Positions 46,531 through 57,804 of a stretch of 64,000 bases of DNA are shown piece after piece (the first letter of the stretch is position 1; each line of letters starts with the position of its first letter). The stretch is from Hetaerina americana (taxonomy: Eukaryota > Arthropoda > Insecta > Odonata > Calopterygidae): contig JAKTNV010000023.1 of assembly GCA_022747635.1 (NCBI GenBank), positions 7,369,348 through 7,433,347 on the forward strand, written 5' to 3'. Made by a program: the position numbers and the translations under genes. The notes under the pieces were generated by a model, which was given only the letters and a program-made list of their open reading frames with translations, searched no databases and was not told where the DNA came from.

Positions 46531-47600
46531 ATCTACACAATACCCCGCAAGGGCGTGTTGTGGGTGGTGTTAGGACACCCATGCAACCAACACCCATGAA
46601 CACAATCGCCTACGAATGCATCAGATTTCTACGTAGGGTTTAACCATCTCCTCGCTTGTAATTAGATTGTTTTACTAGTTTTACTATGACTTTGATTTTT
46701 TACTATTATGATTTCTGATTGCTCGAGAAAAGGATGAATATTTGAATCTATCTGTACTGGAATCTATCTCCATTATTTTATCTTGTGGCCTGATCTACCT
46801 AAGTAGTTTGGGGCCTCTGGCGGAAAAATCTGGCGGATTTTCTTTGAACTTTATCTAATTCTTTTATCAACAATGTCTCCCAAGTATCCCAAACTCTTAT
46901 GGCGTATTCCAAATGTGGTCTCAGTAGAGCGAAATAACACCTCTATCTTAGTATCGCATCATATTTCCTCATCACCCATTTGATGAAGCCGAGTTTCTTT
47001 TGGGCGGATACGTGTTTTCTCCTCGTACGAAATATGCTTCCCATGAAAGGCATGGTTTTTGGACTACCTCCAAATATTTAACGTTGCATGCCGTAGCTAA
47101 CACCGAAACCTCTACATCGCCTGCTCATCAATTTTTTGCTCCAAATTACAAAACGCCTGTGCTAATCCCAAGTTCTAATCCCGATTGCTTGCACCAATCC
47201 GATTTTGTGTCTAAATCTTTAGAGACTAAATTTAATCTGCTGTGGTCCTTATTTCCCTGCACAACATCATTTCATCTGCAAATAATTTAAGGTAGCTAAC
47301 TGACTAACGCATGAGCTTAAGTCATTAATGCACATTGAATTAGCAGCGGCCCTATTAAACTACCCTGAGGAACGCCCGAAGTTGAGCACAACGCATCGAT
47401 TGCTACTATTTGTTTGCAGCATAACATACAGTCTCGAACCCAAATTATCGATTTCTTATTGATAACATAGTGGTCAAGTATATACTACAATATTTTGTGT
47501 GATAACAATAATGTGTTCTAATATTTTTCATGCAATTAGTGTCAAAGATATTGGCCTGTAATTTGTAGAATTCTGGCTATCGTCACCTTTATAAGTACAT
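46531..47600 (-). mobile_element. LINE-A copy A5, part 2 (RT to 3' tail)
   Basis: The minus strand resumes from the mariner at TYKGDDSQNSTNY and continues through decayed [10 protein letters not shown]-like words, CYFALLRPHLEYAIRVWDTW, LIKELDKVQRKSARFF, ending in the 3' untranslated region and the tail (GTGTTAGGACACC, GCGGGGTATTGTGTAGAT, 46531-46600). Most complete 3' end on this strand. Confidence 0.8.
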
Positions 47601-48532
47601 GGTATTTCCCAAAAGTAGTAGGACTAGGTCGATTTAAAAAAAGTGTACTGCCAGAGTAGATACATTCACTCCTGTCTTCCAAGTAGCATCGTTTTGCGTC
47701 CACACATCGCTGTCAGCGGGTTTTCCCCGCTTCGTCCGACTTCTGGAAGGCGGCGCCCGGAAAAAGCTCCCTCGTTGGGCATATTGTAACGCTTCCACCA
47801 CGCCATGGTGACGTCCTGTCAGCACGGATTTGAGGAAGAGTTAATAAGAGGGAGATTTAAGGGGGAAGAGGAACACGTCTGGCGGGGCAACGTCAAGGCT
47901 GTAGACAGGCACTCACATAGTCGAGAAGCCCTTAGCAGATCCACGTGCGAGTTGCCTTTTGTTCGTCCGAGAGCACTCTCGACACAGCTTTGCGCATGCC
48001 TTTCTCATGCCCATATTTTGGGTTAAAGGTCGATGCCTAACGCGCTTATGGATGCCCAGCTCATCGGGAACCATGCGAACACTTAATCTGCGATCCCTGT
48101 TCAGGAAAGCCCTCTTGCAAGATTTTCGTTACTTTTTGAGGTCGAAGGGCTTCCTGAACGTTCGCGTCTTCAAAATCTTCTCTACCCACCTGCAAAAAAT
48201 TTTGCTACTGAAATACACCCGATCTACCCATGGTATTATCACCATAAGCTGCTTTGAGTATGCTATGAGTCTCCTCCCCGGCTTTGCCCAGGTTCACGCA
48301 AATTTTGATGAAGTACCGCTGTTCCAATAACCGGTTCATGACGGAGCGTAACAAGTTAACTTTGTAGAGGTTTTACAAACGAACGATTTGTACTCTGCAC
48401 AGGCTGGGAGCACCCTACCACCGCCCTCCAATCTTTTATAATGCTCCCCTCCTTTGAACCCATCCAGATGAACCGCCGCCCGTCTATCCGGGAAAAAATA
48501 AATCATGGTACTTTTGGGACAGACCTTGTAGA
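47598..48532 (-). mobile_element. Mariner M3 inside LINE-A
   Basis: Terminal repeats are visible: GGTACTTTTGGGACAGACC near 48508-48526 and the imperfect inverse GGTATTTCCCAAAAGTAGTA near 47614. The minus strand encodes EQRYFIKICVNLGKAGEETH and LKAAYGDNTMGRSGVF (first helix-turn-helix), GREDFEDANVQEALRP and SDEQKATRTWICQGLLDY, then a short divergent piece. The DDE half is largely missing. Inserted at the TA of the LINE-A TPIYKGG codons, same site and relative orientation as M1. Confidence 0.8.
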
Positions 48533-48534
48533 TC

Positions 48535-49360
48535 CGCGATTATGTAGATGTAGGTGGGAGTAATGTTAGCAAACTCCCAGTCGAGGTACTTGTGTCTACA
48601 TCTAACAAATTGAGAAAAAATACTCTCTTAAATTTGGCGATATCTTCAGATAATTCCCTATGTTCTCGAAGGTATTTCTTCTGAACCTAGTGCTTTGTCC
48701 ACTTTGTTGCTACGATGGTGTGCTCGATTCCTTTTTCGGCAAGTGTAATGTGAAGCATTTGTTCTCCGGGTGGTTGTGGTAGCTCGTTTAGGGCGTTTTT
48801 GTCTTTGCTCTGGAAAAACTTGTTTAAAATATTTGCCTTTTTCACGCTGACCATAATAAACCAACCCTTTTCCGTCTTCTGGGTATGTACCGTTGGACGT
48901 TCAACCTGTATTTCTCTGGCCGGAGACCAGAATGACTTTGGATATTCCTCACGATTATTGCATAGAATTTTAGTTTTGAAGGTGTCTAGGGCTACGCGCA
49001 TGATTTAGTTTAACCACGCCATTCTTTTGATATTTTTTAAGATGTATTCACGGAAACCACGCCAAACCCTCCTTGAAATCAGACTGCGACCTTCTTTGCT
49101 TCCATAACGCCGCTCTGACTTCTTCATTGTACCGTCTCGGTTTCATACTCTCGCATTTAACTGTGAAATTGGTGTCTCTCTTCATTCCTTCACCTACAAT
49201 ATAGAAGAAATACTTCCAAGTGCTCTCTGTATTGTCGGTCTGGGTTCTTAATTTGTATTATGAAAATTCGCTCTTTAAAATTTCCTCTAAGTCCGCTAAA
49301 ATTTTCCTTATTGAATAAATATGTATCCTTCACATTTCAAACAATCTTCTTCATAGCACA
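48535..49360 (-). mobile_element. LINE-A copy A5, part 1 (EN-RT linker)
   Basis: Minus strand: FNKENFSGLRGNFKE, ESTWKYFF, REEYPKSFWSPAREIQVERP, VKKANILNKFFQSKDKNALN, then DWEFANITPTYI where the mariner and a 26-bp GTAGATGTA-containing piece interrupt the RT start. The same blocks in the same order occur in A4. Confidence 0.8.
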
Positions 49361-49439
49361 CCACGTAAAATATTTCTTAAGTATCCTGCGCCTGGTCTTA
49401 CAGTATATACACTGCCAAATCTAACTATCTCCTACGCGA

Positions 49440-49880
49440 ATACCGTCATGCCTATTATGATGTCCAATGGTTCGAGAAAAACACGACATTTTAAATCTAT
49501 CCGTTCTACAATAAAGCTCTCTGATTTTACGTTAGGGGTTTAATTTACCATAGTAAGTGGGGGCCTGTATTATGTCCTTGAAATCCTCAAATAAGTAATC
49601 TGCCTCAAATTTACGCAATGAATTTAACCATTATTTAAGCCCACAGTCAACTAGTAGCGCCCATCCTAATACTTCCATTAGTGTCGTGACACTGCTATCT
49701 TGTTCATAATAACATTTAACAAGCACAGCTGCTCTACATTGCACTCGATCTAGCTCCAAATTTAAGCCTACCTTACAAGGATCCTATACACTTGCAGCCT
49801 ACTCAAGGTGGGGCCTAACTAACGTGAAATAACAAAGCTTCTTGACCCTTTCATTAAAATTCCCAAGTATTACTGGTGAT
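49440..49880 (-). mobile_element. LINE-A-related (subfamily C) RT C-terminus
   Basis: Minus strand: NKRVKKLC-like start, the VRPHLE..AASV equivalent, RKFEADYLFEDFKDIIQAPT, YYGKLNP, RKIRELYCRTDRFKMSCFSR. It matches the 13.0-kb (plus) and 32.9-kb (minus) copies. Truncated both ends. Confidence 0.75.
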
Positions 49881-49914
49881 AATCTACGGACCAGAGACAT
49901 GAAACATTGGAATA

Positions 49915-50230
49915 GTGGGCCAAAGAAACATTTCAAGGCTTTGTGACATAGTACCGGTGGAGAATGCCAAAGATTGAATGGTCAGACAAAGTGAGCAACG
50001 TGGAAGTATATAGAAGAGTCGAAGAGGAAAGGTCCAAGTGGGAGAATCCACGGAGAGGAAGAGCCAGTTAGCTTGGACATACCTTAATGCACAATAGAAT
50101 GTTTAGAGACATAATAGGCTGGGAAATTGAAGGAAAGATCATTTGAAGAAGATCAAGAAACAAATACACAGGGCAAATGAAATTGGATGCAAGACAGAAA
50201 CTCCAAGTGGTTGAGGGAACTAACAAATAA
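49915..50230 (+). mobile_element. Third LINE type (D), RT C-terminus
   Basis: The plus strand reads [75 protein letters not shown]. The motif arrangement RMxxIxWxDxVxNxEVxxRV ... LGHxxMxxxxR, GKxxGxRxRxR is the conserved C-terminal tail of many APE-type LINEs. It differs from families A and B. Only this tail is present and it has frameshifts. Confidence 0.7.
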
Positions 50231-50331
50231 TAACACTTTAAAGTCAAGTAAATTACACCAATCTTAGGATTGAAATACTGACGATGATAATTTTTCGGAT
50301 TCCAGTTTCTCCTTGGAAAAAGGATGGAATA

Positions 50332-50334
<3 letters not shown>

Positions 50335-50417
<83 letters not shown>

Positions 50418-50434
50418 GTATATATATATATATA

Positions 50435-50481
<47 letters not shown>

Positions 50482-50500
50482 ATATGTATATATATATATG
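50335..50500. repeat. (TA)n array with TATG variants
   Basis: About 70 bp of perfect TA, then TATG and TATATG variants. It ends at the palindrome. Confidence 0.95.
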
Positions 50501-50725
50501 TAATGGGCTGACACAATGTAACACAAATAGAATAGAATAGCAACATTTAAAAGGACACTCACACGGATAATTGTTCGAGCTTTCGGCCCTCTCAGAGGCC
50601 TTCTTCAAGAGTCTCTCTTGAAGAAGGCCTCTGAGAGGGCCGAAAGCTCGAACAATTATCCGTGTGAGTGTCCTTTTAAATATTGCTATTCTATTCTATT
50701 TATGTTATATTGTGTCAGCCCATTA
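50501..50725. mobile_element. 225-bp palindrome: inverted Penelope-like ends
   Basis: Two arms of about 111 bp are reverse complements with few mismatches, centred on TCT at 50612-50614. Each arm contains CTTGAAGAAGGCC, GGGCCGAAAGCTCGA, an order like a variant hammerhead (CUGANGA, stem, GAAA) of the kind found in Penelope-like elements. The identical peptide [20 protein letters not shown] is read outward from both arms. It is flanked on both sides by (TA)n, a typical Penelope target. Confidence 0.65.
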
Positions 50726-50760
50726 TTGTGCCGCTCGTGTGAGTTTTTCCGTACAATGGC

Positions 50761-50762
<2 letters not shown>

Positions 50763-50841
<79 letters not shown>

Positions 50842-50858
50842 ATATATATATATATATA

Positions 50859-50902
<44 letters not shown>
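50763..50902. repeat. (TA)n array with TGTG variants
   Basis: Long TA run interrupted by TGTGTG groups. It is the partner of 50335-50500 on the other side of the palindrome. Confidence 0.95.
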
Positions 50903-50904
<2 letters not shown>

Positions 50905-50905
<1 letters not shown>

Positions 50906-51475
50906 CTTTGGCGTCAAACCGGTACCGATAAAGCATAAAGTGATACATTAAATTGAAAAATATCCCAGTCAACAGGGCTTTTTGTTAATTTTCATCGTCA
51001 GCGTCGTAATTCCCACGACCTAAATCATCATTCACCAATAATTTTCGTGTTCATGTCAGCAAAACTCAAATTTTTAGCGTTTTTTTGTAGCGTTTTATGT
51101 ACTGGTAATTCATGATTCAACGTTTACAGTCGATAGCAGTGAAAGCGTTACCGTGTATCTCAATTTGAAATGTAGTACTATGTATTCCTCATTGTGATAG
51201 GTTCACCCTTTATCAACAGATGTATTATATTTTACAGTTTTGTGCCCAGCAGGCATTTTATCTGTCATTAATTAATGGATAAAAAGGACTCTATGAAAAT
51301 ACATACTCGGCTCAATTTTGAGTCAGTGGATTTGCCCCTAGGACTGATGGTGTCACAGGCAACTATCATCCGCAACTTCCACGGAATCAATGAATTTCGC
51401 ACGCCTTTGGGCTTAGTATTCGACGAGCCATAACCTTTCGGGACAACCACAGCGTGTATTTCTCTGGTTGGTTTA
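50905..51475. other. No recognised gene
   Basis: AT-rich spacer with no motif. Confidence 0.35.
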
Positions 51476-51479
51476 TTCT

Positions 51480-51870
51480 TTCATTTCGCGCCGTGGCATT
51501 GTGACGCAGCGTTCGCATGACGTGGAGAACCACTGTGTCACCCGACCCGACCTCCTTCCCCCCCAAGTGGCTCCCCATCGATCACCCCGCCACCCCGGTC
51601 TCTTCTCGGCGTGGCGTGCGTGGCCTGGGGGGCCGCCGACTGAGGGTGGGTGCCCACGTGACCCAAAGGGTGCTCTGCCCTTCAGGGTCACCTTCACCTT
51701 CGGCGAGCCCTCGGGTCGGATGGTATTGACGGGGGAGTATTTCGGCGTTAAACTGATTGCATGAGATTGAATTCCATGAGACGGTCCGAGATGGCGAGAG
51801 GCCGTCGAATGATTCCACCCCATCTATGCCGGCGGATATCGCGAGGAGAAGGTCAAAAAGGCGGGAGGAG
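51480..51870. other. GC-rich patch
   Basis: Four overlapping frames on both strands (51468-51764 plus, 51473-51823 minus and others), none recognised. Composition suggests an island rather than coding. Confidence 0.35.
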
Positions 51871-51874
51871 GAAG

Positions 51875-52830
51875 CTTTACTCCTGGGGCGCGATGCACCG
51901 TCAACGGGTCCAAATTAGCATTTCGTCTCGCTCAGCAGCCAAAGTGCATCGTGATTTTCAGAAAAATGCTCATTCCGGGGTAGGAAATCGTTTTCTATGA
52001 CCGATACTGCCATTAACTATTTGTCCGGTCGAATTTATCGCCAAAATATTCCGGCATCATTTTATTTACACCAATTGACTCAGTTCTTTCGTCATTACGT
52101 TAGTTTTCGGATCGCCGAAAGAATACGACGTCGAAGAAAGGAAAATAATTCCAAAAACGCCCTTGAAGATTTCCACTTCATGATTTATTATCGCTATCCA
52201 CAAGGTTAATGCTATATCTTGATTAATAAGGATTTTAACTATAGATTTTATATTCATGTGAAATTATTTGACGGCGATATTGTGGATTGAAGCTTTATGT
52301 AATAACGCACTATCAAGCGGTTAGCTGTAAGTGATTTATCGCCGCCGCCACCACGTAGCACGTCACCTCATCGGGCCTGATATCGTAGCCGAAGGTGCAG
52401 ATACTCCCGGGTTTGAGATTATGTGTCTTAAATGCGGAAGGAGTGCCATTGAGCGCCGTCCTTTTGAGTCACTTGACGTGTTTGCCTCCATCAAATTAAC
52501 ATTGCCACTGTGACTTGTTTTCAAGGAGTTAGCCAGGTGAGTGTGGGGGGTGGGCTAGGGATGCGGACTTTATTCTAAAATATTGATGGCCGAGTGGTAC
52601 CCGAGCGTGGTCGCAAGACCCGAATCGATCATTTAATCGATATGAGCTTTAGAAATTCCTTTACTCAACCATTTATGGCCGATGCCTTATGTATGGAGAT
52701 ATTGCATACTGTCAAAATCTACTTTCGATTCTATATTTCTATCACCCACAGTTCCACCTAACGATTAAAAAAAATCATGGTCAATGCTAATTTATTGTAA
52801 GAAATAATGAGCTCTGCGGCCTCTCAATTA
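51875..52830. other. No recognised gene
   Basis: AT-rich; 51997-52209 is open but unrecognised. Confidence 0.35.
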
Positions 52831-52834
52831 AATA

Positions 52835-52958
52835 AGAAAGGGGAAGAAAACTCCAATGGCCGTAAAAATTGTTGCAATTGAAAGCCCAATGAAAGAAAAC
52901 TCCAATGGCTTTCAATTGCAACAATTTTTACGGCCATTGGAGTTTTATTCCCCTTCCT
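52835..52958. repeat. Fold-back hairpin (52-bp arms, 20-bp loop)
   Basis: Arms 52835-52886 and 52907-52958 are inverted copies with two mismatches. The loop (52887-52906) contains AAACTCCAAT, a word also present in each arm, suggesting a template-switch origin. No coding content and no target duplication seen. Confidence 0.85.
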
Positions 52959-53198
52959 AAACTAATTTATTGTTTGAGAAATTGAATCAGTATATTCTGC
53001 AATTATTAGTCAGGACACGTAGAAGCGGGGAAATAAATACTGGCAATAAATGCACGTATCTTTTTGATGATTTGTCCTCTCAATCCGCGTTGGGTTTTGC
53101 TCTGGGCATTATTCCCATTCGGAGCTCTCCAAACTATTGTGAGTGGAAAACCAGCGTTGTTGCGCCACCGCAGCCTCCGTCAGCAGAATGGACGTGCC

Positions 53199-53423
53199 TC
53201 ACTTCCAAATCAAATAAGCATGGGAGGTCGGGTGTCCAAAGCGGTGCTCGTCTTCGACGAACTCCCGGCCTTCCTTAAACATTTTGTGCCACGCAAAAAC
53301 TCTTGTGCGGCTTAAGGCATCATCCCCATAAGCCTGTTTCATGAGTTCTAGGGTCTCCGACGCGGAGTTTCCGAGTTTAACGCAAACCTTCACAGCATGG
53401 TGTTGCTCAACGGTGCGCTCCAT
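53199..53423 (-). mobile_element. Mariner M4, N-terminal fragment
   Basis: MERTVEQHHAVKVCVKLG, ASETLELMKQAYGDDALSRT, RVFAWHKMFKEGREFVEDEH, RFGHPTS: the first helix-turn-helix and linker of a mariner transposase (GREDVEDDERxGRPSTS consensus). It is truncated before the second helix-turn-helix; the catalytic domain is absent. Open frame, so fairly young. Confidence 0.85.
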
Positions 53424-53479
53424 GCTGGCGTGACGACACCCCAAGCAATCACACGACCCAGAAATGCACCTCCTCTCTC

Positions 53480-54030
53480 GGCGCATGCCCAGAGGCGACT
53501 GAACTTACGTGCGCGTGGGTGGTAAGGGGTCATCATCCCTCTACCGAGGCGACCGGTCGGGCCCCCATCAACCGCTCCGTTGAGGATACAGCGAATCAGT
53601 CACGATACTTATCGTACGGACCCTGTTGCGATTGGTTCTGATGCTTGGGTTTCACTCCCTTTCTGCGATTGCTGTCGGTATTGACCGTGGTTACACCGGA
53701 AGAGGCAGGTTGGGCACTACGACTAACCGCCGCTACAGTGATGAGCCTCACGTAGCCCCCGATACAACCGAAAACCCTGCAATAGCGGAATTTCTTCTTC
53801 AGCTGCACTTGCCGCCCGCCTCCCTCCATTAGTCCGCCTCACGCGCGGATTATAAATAACGTTCCTTCTGGAGGTGGGCGTACGGAGTCGCTTTTCTCCT
53901 TTTCGTGAAAGCTGCAGAAGCGCTAATCTCCCAGGGCCACTCGTTCTCCGTCCACTCGCCCGCATCGTTTCCGACCCCGCTCGCAAATTGCAGCCTGGAA
54001 ATGCAGGGGTGGGGGACTCGGCACGTTTAT
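53480..54030. other. GC-rich patch
   Basis: CpG-rich with unrecognised frames on both strands (53626-53832 plus, 53723-53986 minus). Confidence 0.35.
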
Positions 54031-54034
54031 CTGA

Positions 54035-54580
54035 AGTGCGCGAAAGTTTGTGCTTCTGCTTTTTGCTACGCTGGCTGGCTTTTTCGATTCATCCAAAATG
54101 GCGCCAGAAATGCCGACTGATTTTGGTTAAAATTTCATTCTATTTTTAATATTGATTTATATCTATTTCAAGTGGTTCATCACCCCAGGTAATTGTGCAT
54201 TAGCTGAAGTAAGCAAGGTTCAATGGTTCACAGACAAACTTAATAAAATATCTTAATTATCACCCTCTATGATATGCCCAATGCCAAAAGGAGCGTTCAA
54301 AAAGTGGACTCATCATCGCCAGAAGAATTTCAATCCTAATATTCGTTTACTTCACCCCTACCTTCTTCTCTATTCGGTATTATTAGATTTCAAGTTCGAC
54401 ATCCCATATTTGTCCAATTTACTTGTCTCTTTGGTTTTCTCGCGAGAAATTCCCTATATGTAATTGTCCCTTCTATCACGCATCGAACTAATCAATTTGG
54501 CCGCAAGATATATCCAGTCCATTTAGTTCTTCTTTGTTGAAGAGTTCTCCATATGGTTCTTCCCTTTTCTGCCCTTCTAC
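54035..54580. other. No recognised gene
   Basis: AT-rich; no motif. Confidence 0.35.
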
Positions 54581-54582
54581 AA

Positions 54583-55845
54583 ATACGAGGGCTATTCAAA
54601 TAGTATCAAGAATTTTGAATAATCGGGGGTTACGAATATTGATTTTCGATTTTTTGTGGCGATATGTTGGTACTTGTGTCTCTCACGTATGCCGAAAAGT
54701 TAGGCCGTTTTGAATGTTCAGTTAATTGTTGATAGCTGTTTTGCTTGGACATTTTTTGGCTTGTCTTCGATTTTTGCCGGTTCCAAAAAATGAATCAAAG
54801 AATATAAATCAAATTTTGCGTGAAAAAAAAGAAATTAAGTGCCTGGACGCATGGCGAATGTTGACTGTAGCATATGGAGAAGCTACCTTGGACCGAAGCA
54901 ACGTTTATCGGTGGTACAAAATGTTCTCAGAGGGCCGAGAAGATGTGAAGGACGAAGATCGTGCCGGACGCCCGAGCACGTCGACAACAGGCGAAAACAT
55001 TGATGAAGTGAAGTACATACCACTGACCACTCGTCGAATAATCGTTAGAGAAGTTGCTGAGAACCTAAACATCGATTGGCTCGTGCCATTCGATTTTTAC
55101 CAATTATTTGGGCATGACACGGGTCGCCGCGAAATTCGTACCAAAATTGATCAGTTTCGACCGAAAACAGTAACGCATTAACATCCCTAATGAGATGTTG
55201 GACTCTGTCCGCGACGACCCAAATGTGCTCCAGAGGGTCATAACTGGTGACGGGTCATGGATGTATGGTTATGACGTGGAAACTCCCAATCATCCCAATT
55301 GAAGCTACAGCACGAGCCAAGACCGATAAAAGCGCGCGGAGTTCGGTGGAATGTGAAAGTTTTGCTAACAGTTTTCTTCGATTGCAGGGCTGTGGTACAT
55401 CATGAGTTCTTGCCAAAGGGTAGAACGGTAAATAAGGTATATAACCTGCAAGTTATGCGCAATTTGCGCGAAGCAATCCGCCACAAACGCCCGGATTTGT
55501 GGGAGAAAAAATATTGGCAACGCCCCTGCTCACACATCGTTACTTGTGCGTGAATTTTTGGCCAAAAACAACACACTAATGATGCCGCAGCCACCGTATT
55601 CCCCAGATCTGGCCCCCAGTGACTTTCTATTGTTCCCGAAACTGAAGCGGCCCATGAAAGGACGACGCTACGCTACGATCGACGAGATAAATACTGCATC
55701 GAAGGAGGAGATGAGCAAGGTCACAAAAAATGATTTTTTGAAGTACATCGAGGATCGGGAAAAACGTTGGCACAAGTGTATAATATCTATTGGGGATTAC
55801 TTTGAAGGGGACAAAATAGATATTCATGCATAAATAAATAATTTT
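54583..55845 (+). mobile_element. Mariner M5, nearly full length
   Basis: The 5' end ACGAGGGCTATTCAAATAGT is mariner-like. Then LREKKEIKCLDAWRMLTVAY, NVYRWYKMFSEGREDVKDED, RAGRPSTSTTGENI (linker), TTRRIIVREVAENLNI (second helix-turn-helix), frameshifts, VITGDGSWMYGYDVETPNHP (first catalytic Asp kept), VFFDCRAVVHHEFLPKGRTV and LVREFLAKNNTLMMPQPPYS, SPDLAPSDFLLFPKLK (third Asp kept), ending GDYFEGDKIDIHA. The second Asp of HHDNAPAH is Gly (GGC). At least three frameshifts. Confidence 0.9.
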
Positions 55846-56890
55846 TGAAACGCCAGTAGCAGCAGAGAGCTACAGCAAGGCTGTAGGGTGGCTGGGCGTC
55901 ATGTGTGATGCCATGTTTCACCAAGGAATCCTCCATTGCGCGCGATGAATGGGCAAGTGAATTGTCATGGTGTAGGTGCCAGTCACCACTTGCCCCCAGC
56001 TGCTTCCGTTTTCCCCTCAATGCATCCTTTAACCAGCAAAGAACCTGTGTGTAATTCTCCTTGGTTATTGTTTGACCTGGAGGAGCATACTCATGATGGA
56101 CCACACCTCCATGGTCCAAAAACACACTCGACATGACTTTGATGCTGCTCCGACTTTGCCGTGCCTTCTTCGGACGAAGAGTCCACTTCCATTGGGAAGA
56201 CTAAGCTTTTGTTTCAGGGTCATGGCCGTAGACTCATGACTCGTCATCTTCAGATATGACCTTTTTATGAAACCTGGGTCATCGTTTGCGGCTGGGAGCG
56301 AGTCTGTTGCGACTTCAGCGCGGAATTTAATCAGCTCTTGTGGCAGTAGCCATGGAAAGAATTTTGCAGCCACACGTTGTATGCCGATATCTCCTGCTAA
56401 ATTCTCAGAGGCGATAATTTTTGGAATTTCTAAATCTTGCACTGTCAATCGTCGGTTTTTGTTGATTGGAGCTCGCACGCGATTGACATTTTTACAGGTT
56501 CGGCTGCTTGATGGTCTTCCAGAACGTGGTTCGCTTTCGACCGACTCGCGACCATCTTTGAAGCGTCGATATCACGATTTGATCAATCATAGAATCCTCC
56601 CGGAAGGCCGTGTTAATCATACGAATGATTTCTGCGAATGGTTGTACAATTTTGAAGGAAACCTTGTTGCAAATCCGCTGATTTATTTTCTTAGTCATTG
56701 TTAAAGCGACGGTGAGACAGTGCAAAAGCTTAACTCAATGAAGTCTCACTACTGAATGAGATGACCGACGACAGTCGGGCTTTTCACGCATACGCGGTAA
56801 GTTCTCCTGCAATTGCAGTCCCGCGAAGGTCACGATGCACGCCATCGAGATTTTTTAAATGGTTGGATACTTTCGGGACAGATCTCATAC
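55846..56890 (-). mobile_element. Mariner M6, tail-to-tail with M5
   Basis: The 5' end at about 56885 (GAGATCTGTCCCGAAAGTAT) is a mariner terminal repeat. Minus strand: MTKKINQRICNKVSFKIVQP, then INKNRRLTVQDLEIPKIIAS (second helix-turn-helix), frameshifts, YGHDPETKA, KKARQSRSSIKVMSSVFLDH, VVHHEYAPPGQTITKENYTQ, WHLHHDNSLAHSSRAMEDSL (second Asp kept), AQPPYSLAVALCCYWRFKNY. SPDLAPSD is changed to SLAVALCC, so the third Asp is lost. The 3' end is missing where M5 begins. Different subfamily from M5. Confidence 0.85.
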
Positions 56891-56894
56891 TTTA

Positions 56895-57800
56895 CATGAA
56901 TACTAGGCTGTGGTTGAGCTTAATGGTCCTACCTAATGTTGCGGATGCACGTGCTCTTAACGCAAATAGTTGTACATGGAGGAGATAATGATACGACAAC
57001 GTTCCATATGGCGACGTTGATGATAAACTCCCGTAATAACCTAAAAGGACTTGAGCATCAACTATATTACCTTCGCTCTATTTGGCCGGCAATAGATCGG
57101 GACGGTGCTGTCAGCATGCGATACGTGGATATTGAGGGGTCCGATTGTATGTACCGATATTGTTCCATACATCCGATATTGTCGATGCATATTGGTGTGC
57201 CAGCTAGTTATCACCTCGTCGGTATTCATTCGCCACCTCGGTATTTCCTTGATATACGTCGACAGTATTTGAACCTTGGTGAGGCATGGAAAGACCCATA
57301 GTCAATTTTTCCTTCATGAATCAATTTCAGTCATTTATTAGGGAACGCAGACGCAATTTTCAATTCGCGTGCAAACGGTTGAAATAATAAGTCACCTGAC
57401 TCGCGGAACGTTCTTCCCCCGGCAGAGCTCACTTATGAGCAAATTGCGAGATATCAATCAAATCAGCAGAAGATTATCAGCTATTGCAATAAAAATAGCA
57501 CAAAGCTGCTATCGTTGAGAGGCAATCTGCGCTCAAAATTGCTACTTTTCGTTGCCTCATCTCTGAGTGGGAAGCTATGCACCCAAAAGCTCAAGTTATC
57601 GAGTTGATGCATCACATTGAGGGCAGTGCTTCGAGGTTTAACTCCGCAAATTCTAAAGGGAATGTGATTTTCTAAATATGCATGCGTCAGCATTCATTTG
57701 AAATATGCGTGTTCCGATTGGGTGGGGAAGACCCGGATCGGGGGCCTGGATATCAGCGCTACCATTCAAGCAACCGGCCCTCCAGGCGACCTATACAAGA
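56895..57800. other. No recognised gene
   Basis: A 121-codon plus-strand frame (56936-57301) is open but unrecognised; AT-rich flanks. No repeat edges. Confidence 0.35.
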
Positions 57801-57804
57801 TTCT

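Noticed and set aside
47770..47800. CTTCCACCACG match to the LINE-B 5' end
   Set aside because: Only about 12 bp match and the region translates as decayed mariner M3; likely chance.
50264..50972. Several open frames of 70-164 codons rich in Tyr-Ile repeats
   Set aside because: They are translations of (TA)n arrays; similar artefacts occur at 10652-10922 and 25119-25613.
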